This document shows, in pieces, positions 12,411-23,570 of a stretch of 64,000 nucleotides of DNA. Numbering within the stretch: the first letter of the stretch is position 1; every line of letters starts with the position of its first letter. The position numbers were made by a program, and so were the translations under genes. The notes below the pieces were generated by a model, which did not search any database, was not told where the DNA came from, and was given only the letters and a program-made list of their open reading frames with translations. The stretch is from Nigrospora sphaerica (lineage: Eukaryota > Ascomycota > Sordariomycetes > Amphisphaeriales > Apiosporaceae), in the NCBI GenBank assembly GCA_018287875.1, contig JAGVVL010000027.1, forward strand, positions 992,001 through 1,056,000, in the 5' to 3' direction.

Positions 12411-13165
12411 AGCTCAGGCTCGTCACGGAGAGGCTTACCCAGGCGGTCGTTCGAACGTAGTAGCCACCTTCGCGCTTGCCGTTCTCGGCCGTCATGATGC
12501 TAACCGTGGGTATGGCGTACACCACGACCCAGAGAAGGACGACGGCGAGGTAGAGGGCCCTCTGCGAGGCCTTGTAGTTCAGCACGAGGAAGAGGAAGGT
12601 ATGCAGGGCGATGGCGGCGTTGAACACGCTGGACGCGATGTCGCCTGTGGAAACAAGCCAGCCCTGGGCCCAGCAGCTGGACTCGCCGTGTCAGCCCGGT
12701 GCCTACGGCGTACGACGCCCAAAGGAACCCGGGGGGTGCCGGTACTCACATGGAACTCGGGACGAAGATGCCGTTTCGGCTGACCCACGCCGCGTTGAGC
12801 ACGTGGGCCAGCGAGAGCTGGATGTCGGCAAGGAGGAGGTTGTAGACGAGGAACAGGAGCTGGTTCAGCGTCTGCTTACCGCCGTCCGCCGCCCCGGCGA
12901 CGACGTCGTCGTCCGGGAGGAAGTACTCGTCGGCGAGGCCGGGGTGCGGATTCAGGATGCGCTGCTCGTCGGGCTGCGGCGGCCGCCGCACCGACACCCT
13001 ACGGGCCAGCTTCCACCGCAGCAGGCGCGCCGTGAGGTGCAGGAACAGGGCCAAGGTGACGGCGAGGGACACGAGGCCGACGGCGGTCAGGGCGATCAGG
13101 CCCCTCCTGTGGCCCTCGGGCAGCGGCGCCAGCGTTTCGCTCCAGGAACCCCCGGCGTCCGCCAT
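11648..13165 (-). CDS. seven-transmembrane GPCR-like protein (Git3/cAMP-receptor-like)
   Basis: Three exons on the minus strand, 13165-12750, 12676-12439 and 12328-11648, give 444 aa. Phases match at both joins: AT|C makes Ile before CWAQGW, and W|CWIS is phase 0. Hydrophobic helices are visible as GLIALTAVGLVSLAVTLALF, TLNQLLFLVYNLLLAD, TGDIASSVFNAAIALHTFL, YLAVVLLWVVVYAIP, WMFLSLVLTCVGYIVIF, a LLFPLVYVVC segment and one weaker one. The motifs CWAQGW...STGDIAS and WCWIS.....YRLW resemble fungal glucose/nutrient-sensing and slime-mould cAMP-type receptors, so I call it receptor-like; the ligand cannot be told. The C-terminal tail is Pro/Arg-rich and cytosolic. The second intron contains a CT microsatellite. 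An alternative is a general fungal integral membrane protein. Confidence 0.78.
12374..12408. repeat. (CT)n microsatellite inside intron 2 of the receptor-like gene
   Basis: An uninterrupted CT dinucleotide run of about 35 bases. On the coding (minus) strand it reads GA, so it is not the polypyrimidine tract of the intron. Confidence 0.95.
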
Positions 13166-14268
13166 CGGGGTATTGCTGGGCACACCAGGGCCTGGCCTCG
13201 GCAGGGCTTTGGAGGAGAAAGGGAGGTCGGGCAGGATGCGAGAGGCGCAATGCGAGTCCCGGGTGCCCAACGAAAACTGCACTACAAAGATCACGAGATA
13301 TGCCTTGTTTCTTTTTCGTTATATATCACCACCCGCCGGGCAAGGACCGGACGCCCTCGAGTAAGACGGAGGGGCGTTGCTCGCCTTGGGCCAACCACGT
13401 CGGTGCCACGAGGCAGGCGGCGAATTCACCGGCGCCTCCACGAAAACCGGCCGGGCACTAGACGTCGTTTGACTTTCCAGTAGCATTCGTACTAGAATCT
13501 CGCTCCCCAGTCGCCCAGTTCGGCCGGTGCGAGCCCTGACGTGTAGGCCCAACTCAATCGCCTGGTTAGCCACGAGACTGGGTCCGCCGTTGGTTTTTGG
13601 TGTCATGCTGCCCTTCCGATGACCACCAGGCCCCACCGGCCGCGCCCATCTCGCCCATCCTCACCGCCGTGCTCGCAAGAGAAGCGGAGGGGTCGACAGA
13701 GGGCCAGTCCTCGGCGCCCACGAGGCCTTGCCACGGCCGGACTGCGGACGAGGCGGCTGCCGGCGTGGCAAGGACCCCCCGTCTTCATCGCCGGGCGAGT
13801 CACCCGCCAAGGAAGCGTGACCAGGCGAGGCCGCCATCTTCAGATTGCCTTCACCTAGGACCTCTAATTGCTCCAGGGCCCACCGCGCGTGCTTCCCGTC
13901 TGACACGTGCTGTCTCTCCTGTATTGATACGGATTCAACGCGCTTGCCCAAGGTTCTTCTCCATCACCCTTACGATCGCTTCGGGAGCGCTTCAGGTTCC
14001 CGTAACCGGCCAGCTCGACGTCCGAGGAAACGGTGCAAGGCCACTCGGGGCGTTTCCTTGTCCTTCGAGCCGGTCTAACCAAGTTCACCACCTGCCCGGG
14101 ATACAGGCAACGGGCCGGATAGACGAACTAATTGACTCTACTATACGCCATGGGACTAAAAGTATGTTGCGACGATGTTCGTATGCCTCGAAGTCGATCA
14201 TCGGGGGAAAAAATGAAAAAAAAGGAAAAATACCCCCAAAAGATTATTTTCAGTGTTGCGTGTGCACA
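13166..14268. other. intergenic region
   Basis: Divergent upstream region of the receptor-like gene, up to the tRNA. No gene is supportable. The sequence is GC-rich with short overlapping frames only. Confidence 0.4.
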
Positions 14269-14342
14269 TGACTCGGCTGGGGCTCGATCCCAGGACCTTC
14301 AGTGTGTTAGACTGACGTGATAACCAACTACACCACCAAGCC
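14269..14342 (-). tRNA. tRNA-Val (anticodon AAC), intronless
   Basis: A 74-nt cloverleaf can be drawn on the minus strand. The acceptor stem is GGCTTGG/CCGAGTC with G-U wobbles and discriminator A. The D arm is GTGT..TCAC, the anticodon arm is TCAGT-CTAACAC-ACTGA with anticodon AAC, and the T arm is CTGGG-ATCGAGC-CCCAG. The T loop begins with A where T is usual. The internal boxes (GTGGTGTAGTTGG and GGATCGAGCCC) fit RNA polymerase III promoters. There is no intron and no CCA in the DNA. A T run that could end transcription lies about 50 bases downstream on the minus strand. Confidence 0.9.
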
Positions 14343-15121
14343 ATCTGATGATTAGCAATATTCAGCTTGTTACAGCCTGTGTCGCGTGAGAGAACTTGGT
14401 GGGCGTCGCGGCGTGGTACACGAGGTCCATTGTTCATAAGCTGCCGCGATACCAACGTTGATGGTGGACTTGGACATCTTCGAAGCGACATATAGCTCGG
14501 TCGGAATCTACTCGGCCACTTACAGCCCGCCAAACCTCACACGGACTGTTTTCGATGGGAGGGATGGTATAAAAACCAGGCTGGGACGGGCTCGAGGGCC
14601 AGGCGCCTCACCTGGACTTCAGGGAGAACACTATCTCCCCCCGGGAGCGGCAATGCGATGCCGGAATCAAGATCTCCAGGGCGGTGTATCTCAACGAAAT
14701 CCCTGCAACCATCATTTTGGGTTGATACTGGCCTTGATTCAGCCCTGAACGAGCCTGGACCACACGACAAGGCTCTGCGACTTCCCACTCACCCGGCAGA
14801 CCCGCCAGATGCCGACCGGCCATCCGTCAAGATTGCCGCCGCCCGTGTCCCGAGAGCCCGAGTGTCCGGGAGAACATGGAGGAGATTTGTTTGCAGGTCA
14901 GAGTATCCGGGGTCATGGCTATCAGATAGTATGTTGTCACAAAAATGCGTGTGTGATAACGAACGAGTGCTGTTCTGATTGAACCTTTCAAAATCTATCC
15001 GCAAACCCCAACCCAGAAAACCCAAACCAAGACAATTGCTCCCGAACCGGCACCTAGCCCCTGGACCCAAAAACACCCGAGCGAGAGGTTCCTCCAAGCT
15101 GACAGGACCAACAAGTCCAAT
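14343..15121. other. intergenic region
   Basis: No gene is supportable between the tRNA and the 3' end of the small secreted protein gene. Confidence 0.4.
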
Positions 15122-15751
15122 TAGTCGGAGGGGCACTTGCCGTTCTATTGCGTATATTGCAGTTAGTATCTTCGCAATCCCGCTTCGGCACAAGCGAGAC
15201 GGAAAGGGTGATGAGGAAAGGGGGACGGCGGCGTCGACTCACGCATTTCTCGAGGCACCACTTCTGGCGGAGCGCAAGCACGGTCGAGTTGCAGGTGACG
15301 GCGCAGGCGGCGCGGCAGACCTGGCCGCCCGTGATGGGCTCGCGGGCCCGCAGGCCGTCGGCGGCGGGCTCGGCGGCGAGCTGGCCAAAGGGCGCGAAGT
15401 CGACATCGAACTCGCCCTCGGCGTCGGCCTCGTCAACGTCGTCGCGGGCCTTGAGCGGTCCGAGCATGCACGATTTCTTGCACGCCTCCCGGGCGAAGGA
15501 AGCGGGGATGGCGCTCTGGAGGGCGGGCTTTCGTCAGTAAAAGAAAAAGGGGGGGGGGATGGAGCCCGGCTTACGCAGGCGGCCTTGCAGGCACCCTGGC
15601 AGAGCTGCAGCGGCTTGCCCGTCAGGGTGCCGCACGTGCGGGCCTTCAGGTGGTGCGCGGGCTCAGCGGCGCCGGCGCCGTTGACGGCCGGGGCGGCTGC
15701 GACGCCCGAGGCGACGACCAAGAGGACGGTGGTTAAGGCGAAGAACTGCAT
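15122..15751 (-). CDS. small secreted cysteine-rich protein, CxxxC-repeat type
   Basis: Three exons on the minus strand, 15751-15575, 15515-15243 and 15145-15122, give 157 aa. All introns are phase 0 and GT-AG; the second has the branch site actaact. The last exon codes only NGKCPSD. A signal peptide (MQFFALTTVLLVVASGVAA) is followed by pairs of cysteines spaced CxxxC: LCQGACKAAC, EACKKSC, VCRAACAVTC, WCLEKC. No catalytic motif is visible. The size, signal and even cysteine count fit an extracellular effector-like or surface protein; I do not recognise a named family with certainty. A TATA-like tatata lies near 15907, about 155 bp upstream. It is the last intact gene before the transposon block. 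Confidence 0.85.
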
Positions 15752-16055
15752 CTTGGACGAGTTGAATCGGGATCGGAGGGGAGAAGAGAGAGCAAAGTGT
15801 TCAAAGACTGAAGGTAGAGGGTGCGAGTAATCAGTTATCGGGATTGCCGGGAATGCAGTTGTTGGTGTTGTAGAAAAGGAAGACTGAGTGTAGTTTGGAA
15901 GCTTCTTATATATCCTTGCGTCGATATCGGAGCACCTCTATACTAGTGACGGTGTATTGATGGCTCTCATCACGGAATCTCAACGCGATATCCAAGCTCG
16001 TGTCACGTTTCAAGAGTGGGAGTTAGGCTACACTTGCAATTAGCTTACTACGGTT
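15752..16055. other. promoter region and left edge of the transposon block
   Basis: Upstream region of the small secreted protein gene, with a TATA-like element near 15907-15912 (read on the minus strand). From about 15910 rightwards the sequence becomes AT-richer and transposon-derived. Confidence 0.45.
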
Positions 16056-16068
16056 ATTGCAGATGTAA
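16056..16068. repeat. 13-bp target site duplication, left copy (LINE copy 1)
   Basis: attgcagatgtaa is repeated exactly at 18711-18723, right after the A/T-rich LINE tail, so the two copies bracket the insertion. Confidence 0.9.
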
Positions 16069-18516
16069 CACCTTCCGCAGCCAGGACTACTCGAGACACC
16101 GGAGGAAATCGATAGGTACACCGAAACGTTAACTAAGGAGCTAACTCGGATAGCCGACCTAGTTGCCCCCCTCCGCTACTCTAAGGGGAGAGGCAAGGTA
16201 TGGTGGAACCATAAAACAAAAGAAGCTATAGAGGAGGAGAGACGAACCCAGCGAACATGGCTATCCGATAGGACAGACGCAGCCTGGCGAGCTCTTCGGC
16301 AAGCATCCCTTGCGAAAAAGAAAACAATCCGCACCGCAAAGACAGCGACCTGGAGAAACATGCTTCACGAGGCCTCCAGCCAGCCAGCTGGCGTCTGGAA
16401 CATCGCGAGATGGGCTAGAACCGAAGGAGCCGTACCGCCGCTACCTCCAGCCGTCCCCACACTTCACACACCGCGAGGCGAAGCAATGACCCATAAGGAG
16501 AAAACGGAGGCCTTCCGAGAGAGGTTTTACCCTCTCCCTAAGGCCATGCATACCGGCTTCCGTATAACAAACCGGCTCGCAGCGCCTCTCGACATCGACG
16601 GCGAGGTGACAGCGGAGCAGGTCCAAGACGTCTTAAGCAAGGCAGGCCAGTGGAAAGCACCTGGGCCAGACCAGCTTCCGAACGGATTCCTTAAGCGCTT
16701 AGGAAAGCCCCTCTTCCAGGCCTTAGCCTCCCTAGCGGAAGCATGCTGGCGTATGGGATACTATCCAACAGCGTTCCGCAAAGCAGTGACCGTTATCCTC
16801 CGGAAACCAGGAAAACAGCCAAACGAATACCACCAAGCCGGCGGATGGAGACCTATCGCGCTGCTTAACACCATGGGGAAGGTGATCGAGAGCCTGCTAG
16901 CGCAACGGCTAGCCAGCTTTGCGGAAGAAAACGGGCTGCTCCCGGACGAACAGATGGGGAACCGAAAGGGCCGCTCCACGGAAACGGCCTTGCGGCTGCT
17001 AACGGACCTGGTCCGTACAGCCTGGAAGTATGGAGGCGTAGCAACCCTTCTATCGCTGGATATCTCAGGCGCTTTCGACTCCGTCGACCATGGAAGGCTC
17101 CTTGCCAACCTGCGTGCGCTGAGGGTCCCTATATGGACTATCAGCTGGATCCGAAGATTCCTATCTAACCGGTCCACCACGCTATTCTTCGACGGCCAGG
17201 AATCGGACGAGATCCCAGTCCCGGCAGGCGTCCCACAGGGCTCACCCCTATCGCCTATCCTCTTCTGCCTCTATACAGCCGGTCTCTATAAGGCTCTCCG
17301 CGCCGTACCAGGGATAGCTACTATAGCCTTCGCAGACGACACGAACCTCGTGGGCTTCGGCTTAAACCCCGAGCAGACCTGCGAGCGGCTGGAGGCCGCT
17401 CACAGGATCTGCAAAGAATGGGCAGTCAGCCACGGCATGACCTTCGCAGTCCAGAAATATCACCTAGTCCACTTCTCTCGAAGACGGAAAGGTCCGGACA
17501 CGAAGATAGCCTTAGAAGGTCACGAAATCGAACCAGAAGACTCCTGCCGCGTCCTTGGCATCCAGGTGGATAGACGTCTCCGCTGGGACGTACATATCCA
17601 GTCAATATCGAAGAAGATGGCGACGCAAGTCTATGACTTAGACCGGATAGCCGGCTCGACATGGGGCGCGTCTCTCCAGCGAGCCCGCCAAGTCTATACA
17701 GCGGTCGTACGGTCTGCGATAGGTTATGGAGCTTCAGAGTGGCACCGCCAGATCTCGAAAAACAGAGCCAAGGCACTCAACGACGTCCAGACAGAGTGCC
17801 TCCGAAAGGTTACAGGAGCTTTCAAAGCCACGGCTGCCGCAGTGCTAGAAACGGAAGCCTACGTGTCCCCCTTAGACACGTGGCTCAACAGAAGGGTGGC
17901 GGCATCGGAAGAGAGGCTCCAACAGCCGCGTATCGCATCACTCATCCAAGCGAGATGTGATAGCGCAGCTAGATGGATCCTAACAAGACCGACTCGCCGG
18001 CGTAGACCGAAAGGCCCCGACGCTCCTAATCGTAAGAGGTGGCTAGACGAATGGCTAGCTGGAGACTCAGCACACAAGGCTGAGGAGAGAGACTGGCTTC
18101 AGAGATGGCAACAAACGCAGCAAAATCGAATAGCACGAGCCCCGGCAGCAACTAAGATGCCGCCAGACAAGCACGTCCTTAAGCTCCATAGGGGACTCCA
18201 TAAGGCAGAGAGCTCCATCCTCGTCCAAGCGAGGACTGGTAAGATTGGGCTGCGAGACTTCCTTTTCAAGCGCAGGGTTCCAGGCTTCGACAGCCCATGG
18301 TGCGTCTGCGGTCAGGGCAGGGAGACCGTCCGACATATCCTCGTTTTCTGCCCAAGGGAGAGAGAAAGACGAGAGCATCTCGTCCAAGCTCTAGGAGAGC
18401 CGATCGACACAGACAGGATGCTAGACACGCCAGGAAAAGCTGGGATTATCGCAAGATGGCTACTCCGCTCGGGAAGGCTGGGCATGTTCCAGCTTGCGAA
18501 TCAGCTTATCAGCTAG
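16069..18516 (+). pseudogene. LINE ORF2 fragment: reverse transcriptase and C-terminal zinc knuckle
   Basis: The frame is open from the truncation point to the stop at 18514-18516, about 815 codons, and begins within the linker after the missing endonuclease. RT motifs are clear: PGPDQLPNGFLK, GWRPIALLNT, LSLDISGAFDSVDHGRL, GVPQGSPLSPILF and the catalytic FADDTN. The C-terminus has a CCHC-type knuckle (CVCGQG......HILVFC). There is no internal stop, so decay has been slight, but without endonuclease, start codon or ORF1 this copy cannot move by itself. Copy 2 differs at scattered synonymous and conservative positions. Confidence 0.93.
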
Positions 18517-18710
18517 GAAGCGGGCACGCTGAGCCCGATCTCGGTATGGCAGGCTAGAGAGTAGACAAGTGCGGTGCGAGGCAGCGGAACCTAGGTTTTT
18601 CACCCGGCCGGACGTCAGCCCGGAACGGTTTTCCTAGGCTGAGATGCGTAGGGGGTCCTCATGGCCTTGATAGGTCGCTAGGTGTAAGAATAATAAAAAT
18701 AATAATAAAT
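16069..18710 (+). mobile_element. 5'-truncated Tad-like LINE, copy 1
   Basis: A non-LTR retrotransposon truncated in the coding region upstream of the reverse transcriptase. It ends with a shared 3' UTR (ccggccggacgt... to taggtgtaagaa) and a TAATAAAAATAATAATAAAT tail. Identical 13-bp target site duplications (16056-16068 and 18711-18723) flank it, so both ends are known to the base. It is closely similar to copies 2 and 3 in this window. Confidence 0.95.
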
Positions 18711-18723
18711 ATTGCAGATGTAA
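18711..18723. repeat. 13-bp target site duplication, right copy (LINE copy 1)
   Basis: Exact repeat of 16056-16068. Confidence 0.9.
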
Positions 18724-19440
18724 GCATAGTATGCGATTTCCTCACAAGCCGTCTTTAAAACGTAGTAGATCCATTCCTATCCTATCGGTGTTGGTTTAAC
18801 TGTCAAAGAAGATGATATCGATCTGCGGGTCGCATGCCCCGAGGTCAAACCGTGGGGAAGGTAATACATGACTTTGGCTGGTGGTTTTCTGAGGCAGCAA
18901 ATTGGGACTCTTAGATGGGCCATGTGTATTACTACAGTTATCCTATGCTCCTCGGATAAACTCGGCGGGTACTCGTTAAGCTTACAGCCCCATACCCCCA
19001 CTCGTAGGATTCAGACGGCCTGCAAACATGAGAACGAGACAGGGATGTCAAGGCCCATCCCTTAAAAAGCTAAGCAACATCATGGATATGTTGCCTGGCC
19101 ATTCCGCCAGTTCCACCAAGAGTGCCAGTTGGGCAATGGCGGCACCGACAGGTTTTCAAGAGTCATCCGGGGCAATGTGCGATTACAGATAGTAGACAGC
19201 GTCAGCCTACGTACTTGCAAGAATGAGTTCACAGGTGTTCGTGGAAGCTAGGTACATATGAATGGCATGCGGCGCAATATGCCGAACCCTGAAATAGCAA
19301 CTCGCAGATCATTGGAACGTTTACCCCACGCCTTTAGAGAGACTACAGATCGGACTTTTTCGTCTGGTAGGACGGTCTTCCCATCAACTGCTTCCTGCAC
19401 TCCAGAATTCATCCCTTCTATTGAAGGGTCTTGCCTGGCC
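18724..19440. other. transposon-block spacer
   Basis: AT-richer sequence without a supportable gene or recognised repeat. Confidence 0.4.
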
Positions 19441-19655
19441 TGTTACGGCATGGGTACATAGGTAGAAGGGCATGAGAACGCAGGGACCACTTACACCACT
19501 GGCTGGCGGTAGGTACCGCCGCTGGCTGGATATATTCCTGCCAAACAGTGGCTGAGAGGAGCTTGTTTTTCTTCCTTTCCTTTTCACCTGTAGTTTTCAC
19601 ACCTCAATAGAAACTTCACGGCATCGTCAGATCCCTCGTTCCTTCAACCGTGATA
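19441..19655 (-). mobile_element. R1 short inverted-repeat element, copy 1
   Basis: A 215-bp element with ends TGTTACGG and CCGTGATA; the second end is a decayed form of CCGTGACA. It shares its length and most of its sequence with 24799-25014 and 49743-49955, in the opposite orientation. It carries no coding capacity of its own. No clear target duplication is visible for this copy. Confidence 0.8.
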
Positions 19656-20212
19656 TTCCTGTGGTACCATTCAAAGTCGCCGTGTCCAGACCTAGCAGCG
19701 AGGAACCGGCGTTGGATGCTTCGTGGCATTGCGAGCCACTTTGGGCAGCGTTCGGTAGCCGCCACCTCGAGGTCTGACCAGCGTTTGTGTCTAGGTCCTT
19801 CGGCAGTCCACCAGCGCTGGAAGAGAGTCTTGGAGGCTTCTTTCGCTGTCCGTACTACGTACGCGATCGTCGGGGGCCGTTCGGGGCCCGGTGGTGTCAT
19901 CTCGGTACCTAGCTTCGCAAGATGGTCCGCTTCTTCGTTTCCTTGTACCTTGGAGTGTCCTAGGACCCAGTGGACCATGATCCTTGCCATCCATGCTAGG
20001 GCTTGAAACTGAATGAAGGCTTTCTGCGAGCTGTCGGCGGGATTGTCCCTAAGACAGGCCACCACCGAGGTATTGTCGAGGCAGATGTGTATGGGGTAGC
20101 GTCGCAGGCCGAGCCGGAACGCGCCCTTCAAGCTTGCCAAGGCCCCTTCCGCTTCCGCGTCGAAGACCTCGGAAGGTCCTACCGCATTACTTAGGTATAG
20201 CGTTCGTTGCAC
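19656..20212 (-). pseudogene. RNase H1 domain fragment of a Tad/I-type LINE
   Basis: About 185 codons are open on the minus strand. They contain RNase H active-site contexts: EAEGAL (Glu), ICLDNTSV (Asp) and GNEEADHLAKLG (Asp). The N-terminal first Asp strand is missing. The C-terminal RRFLAARSGHGDF..YH is the block that follows RNase H in Tad-like elements, and it breaks off at the junction with the R1 element. It differs from the LINE copies 1-3, which carry no RNase H, so it is a second LINE lineage. Confidence 0.8.
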
Positions 20213-20653
20213 TCACGCGATCGCAACACTACAGGTTAAAGAGAGAAGGCGGCGTTCTGGAGGCCGAATTTGGCAAGCGCGGGATCCCGTTTTTTGATGG
20301 CATGGTACCGTGGGGCAATCCTGGTAAGGGTTCCTGCCTAGTACTAGGTACCGCCGCCCCACCAGGCCGGCCACAGCAGGATCGAGCCAACCCGCTGTCG
20401 GGCCCCACCCTGCAGCAGCTCGGCGGCTCGAGACACCTTGGCGGCTTGAGGAATCCGTTTCCCGCCTCAATACCAGGCTTGCTGAGACTATAAAGCCATC
20501 GTCGCCATTGCCGCGCTAATGCTTCTTGAATTGGATACGACTCACACCTTCATACCATCGAGTTTGAATGATTCACCCAGTGCCAGGTATTAGCTACCTT
20601 CCCGTTGTGCACTTGTTTCTTCACGTGTCTTGGACAGGCTACACGTGTTAAAG
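20213..20653. other. spacer upstream of the DUF3435 relic
   Basis: GC-rich, no supportable gene. It would hold the promoter of the recombinase gene. Confidence 0.35.
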
Positions 20654-23082
20654 ATGACCCCAACGCCATGCGGGCCACGACGTCGCCGTCGAGATGCTAA
20701 CCTAGACTTCATCGTCCAATTCGCGGAGGGAGAGCATCGGAACCGCGTTTCGAAGCGTCCCAAGCCTCTGTCAGTGAAGCAACACGCTGCGCTTCGAGAG
20801 CAGTTGCAAAGAAAACGGTTCCTCCAACCAGCTTGGGCCGACCAGACGAAGCGGAACGTGGCAGGTGTATTGAAGAAATGGAAGAGGTACGTGTATCATC
20901 CATGCTGGGGTCAAATGGTCCCATATTAACAGGTTGTTAGGTTCTGTGTGACCCACAACCTGGGACATTGGAAACCCGCGATTGAACGGGCCGACCGCGC
21001 AACGGCTATGAGCTTCTTGTACTATTTGTGCGAGACCTACAGGATCAAGTCTCAAGGGACATCGTGGGAGTACTATCGTCAGTACAAGCAGCTATTCTCG
21101 AGTGTGAATGGTCGTTATATTGACACGAATGACAACAAGGAAATCCTCAAGGTACCATGGATCGAGCCCCCCTCCCCACTTTCTTTTTGCCAAATTAACT
21201 TCAGTTCCACGATGCTTCACTAGTGCGTGAGTTCGGGCTTCGTCCTTCGAACATCAACGGCAAGCCAGTTCTGAATTCCGACGATCTTCCGATCCTTCAA
21301 GTTTTCAACGTTGCCTACGATCCTGGCATCTTCCCAACCGAGCGCCATCGTGTCCAACTACTTGGCATCTATCTGGGTCTCGCCTACACTGGAGCCCGTC
21401 CAGGTGAGCTTGTGAACAATGAGAAAGCTCAACCAAAGGACGGCTCCTGGGAGGACTTGTTTCCGTCGAGGGGCCCGGATGACCTATGCGATGAGGAAGA
21501 GCAAGTGCTGGACGAGGATTCCAGGATACTGGAGGGTATTCTGACACGGGAGACCACGGATCGTGGTCGTCCGAAAGCGCTATGTTACGAGGACATCAAC
21601 CTCATGGTGATTCGGCATCCCGAGAATGGACTCGACGTCCTGGCCATGTCCGTTAAGTTTGTGCACTACAAAGGAGCCGATCACAAGCCAAAGCCGTAAG
21701 CAAGTTCTCTGCCTTAAACACCCTTACTAACGTACCACAGAACGATATTCTATTTCACCATGACCCGAAAGATCATTCTATGTGGGATCACAGTAATTGT
21801 CAGCCTGGCTCTTTGCGATGGCGCTTTCGACGCTCCAAGCCTCACATCTGTAGAACGCATATTCCAGGTCAAAAACCGTGGTCCGGTCAAATGCACACCT
21901 CTTCGATGGAAGAAGGAGTGGCTGAAGCGACCCATCTTCCGCCGGTTCGAGGGATCCGATGTCTTGCTTGATGAGGCCCTCCAGTACCACAAGCTTCGCG
22001 ATGATCTCAAAGGCCAGAGCCTCGACTGCGGTTTCGAGAAAGCACTCGAGCCGGGGGCCTTCCGTCGAGGTGCTGCAAATGCTGTCAATGGTAAAGTACT
22101 CATGGAAACATTGGCGTGTACATACTGACTCCCTACAGGCAAGGCTTCCGATGCTGTACGCGACCAGATGATGCGCCGTGATCCCAAATGGGCCACGTTT
22201 AACAGCGCATACATCAATGAGAACGTGCAGTTCGATATCCAAAACGCCTTCATCGATGAACTAAGTGAAGACAGTCTGATCGGGCTTTTCACTCATGTCA
22301 GTTTGTCGCGTGACCCTCGTGCTCAGCGGAATATGGTCCCCGATGAAGTGAGGGAGACCTTGCCCCCCGACCCCGAGATCACTGCATGAGAGATACAACG
22401 CGGACCACTCAAGAACGGTCGGCATAGATATCGAGGTCGGGCAAACGAGTAAATGATCCGTGATCTCACGAGAAGAATCCGAGCGAAACGGTCACGACGG
22501 GACAAAGAACTCCAGGAGTCTTACCGTTCATTCTACTTCTACAACCGGCCAACATGGGATGTCGAAAATGAATCGGGAGAAGAAGAGGAACTCACGCAAC
22601 CAGAAATCAAACTCCAGATACCTGAGCGTGCTCGCCTAGCAGAGCTTCTTTGCAACCAGCCAGCAACCACAACGTTCGAAGAGATGCAGGAACTACGTTC
22701 GCATACTTCCAACCTTATGCTCAACCTTTGCCACAGGCGAGAAACTGCCAAACGAGTCGAACTTCAACAACGAATCAAGCGTCAGCAGCCGAACCTGCAG
22801 GCCCGTCCTGGACAAGAGTTCCCCCTGCTTATGCTGGCTACACAGTGTCCCCGATGCATTGGTGATGTTCACCTTTCGTACGAAGAAAGAACTTTTGAGT
22901 ACGGTCGGCCGGCTACGAGGAACAGGCATTTCAACAACCAGCACTTGAAAGAGTTACACAGCCTTCAGCAGGACAATCTGATCTTCTGCGAACATCCTCA
23001 GTGTGTCAAAGATGGCGTCAAGCTCCTGGATGTGAACCACTTCCGGAATCATGTGGAAACCGTTCATGGGGTACGGCTCTAG
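20654..23082 (+). pseudogene. FluG/DUF3435 tyrosine-recombinase-like gene with two in-frame stops
   Basis: Five exons join in phase: 20654-20886, 20941-21151, 21205-21695, 21741-22090 and 22139-23082 (743 codons with the final stop). The product has the fungal FluG/DUF3435 layout. The box I arginine is in YTGARPGE and a box II region is LEPGAFRRGAANAVN...SDAVRDQMM. A candidate nucleophile Tyr lies in NSAYINENVQFD. The conserved DPRAQRNMVPDEV, RDLTRRIRAKRSRR and FYFYNRPTWD blocks follow, then a C-terminal zinc-finger pair (CPRC...HF..QH and CEHPQC...HFRNHVETVHG). Two stops (TGA 22387-22389, TAA 22450-22452) lie in the same frame between blocks that are normally contiguous, so the gene is broken. 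DUF3435 proteins include the captains of Starship giant transposons; whether this one was a captain is inference. Confidence 0.85.
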
Positions 23083-23363
23083 TCCCACTGCTAACAGCGT
23101 GGTGTGTTCGGACGGGACTTGGTTCCTCTTGGGTCTTTGTTTAGTATGTATTGTAATGAAGAAAATTTGTTCGAGGAGCTCTAAAGACGACTTGGCTAGC
23201 TCGACATCCAAGATACCATGTGTGGGTGTAGACACACGTGTATGGTAGTTGCACTTACAAGAAATAAAACGAATCGTTTAGAATGGTGATACGTCTTTTT
23301 CCAGTTACGATACTACTTCCACGACAGTATCTACTAGGAATCTGCGCTACTAAAAGTTTCCCT
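23083..23363. other. 3' flank of the recombinase relic
   Basis: AT-rich, no gene seen. Confidence 0.4.
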
Positions 23364-23368
23364 GGCGT

Positions 23369-23565
23369 TGTGACGGCGCTGGCAACTGTACACTGATGGA
23401 ACAGGTGGTGGACACTGGCAGAAGGGAGGGCCTGTGCGTTTCAGGGTACTTAGATACTTTGAGACTGCCAGAGCCATCGTGTGTTTTCCTTCTTTTCTTC
23501 CTCACGTTGCTATCCTCAGTCAATCTACGATCAGTTGTCGACTTGTCCAACTGCGTGCCGTGACA
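23369..23565 (+). mobile_element. R4 short inverted-repeat element (MITE), copy 1
   Basis: A 197-bp element with ends TGTGACGG and CCGTGACA, flanked by the perfect 5-bp direct repeat GGCGT (23364-23368 and 23566-23570). It is near-identical to 41056-41252. It is non-coding, so it must have been moved in trans by an unidentified transposase. Confidence 0.92.
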
Positions 23566-23570
23566 GGCGT

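Noticed and set aside
22345..22452. an intron removing both stops from the DUF3435 gene
   Set aside because: A GTGAGG donor exists near 22349, but no acceptor keeps the frame while preserving the conserved MIRDLTRRIRAKR block; the sequence between the stops still reads like the family.
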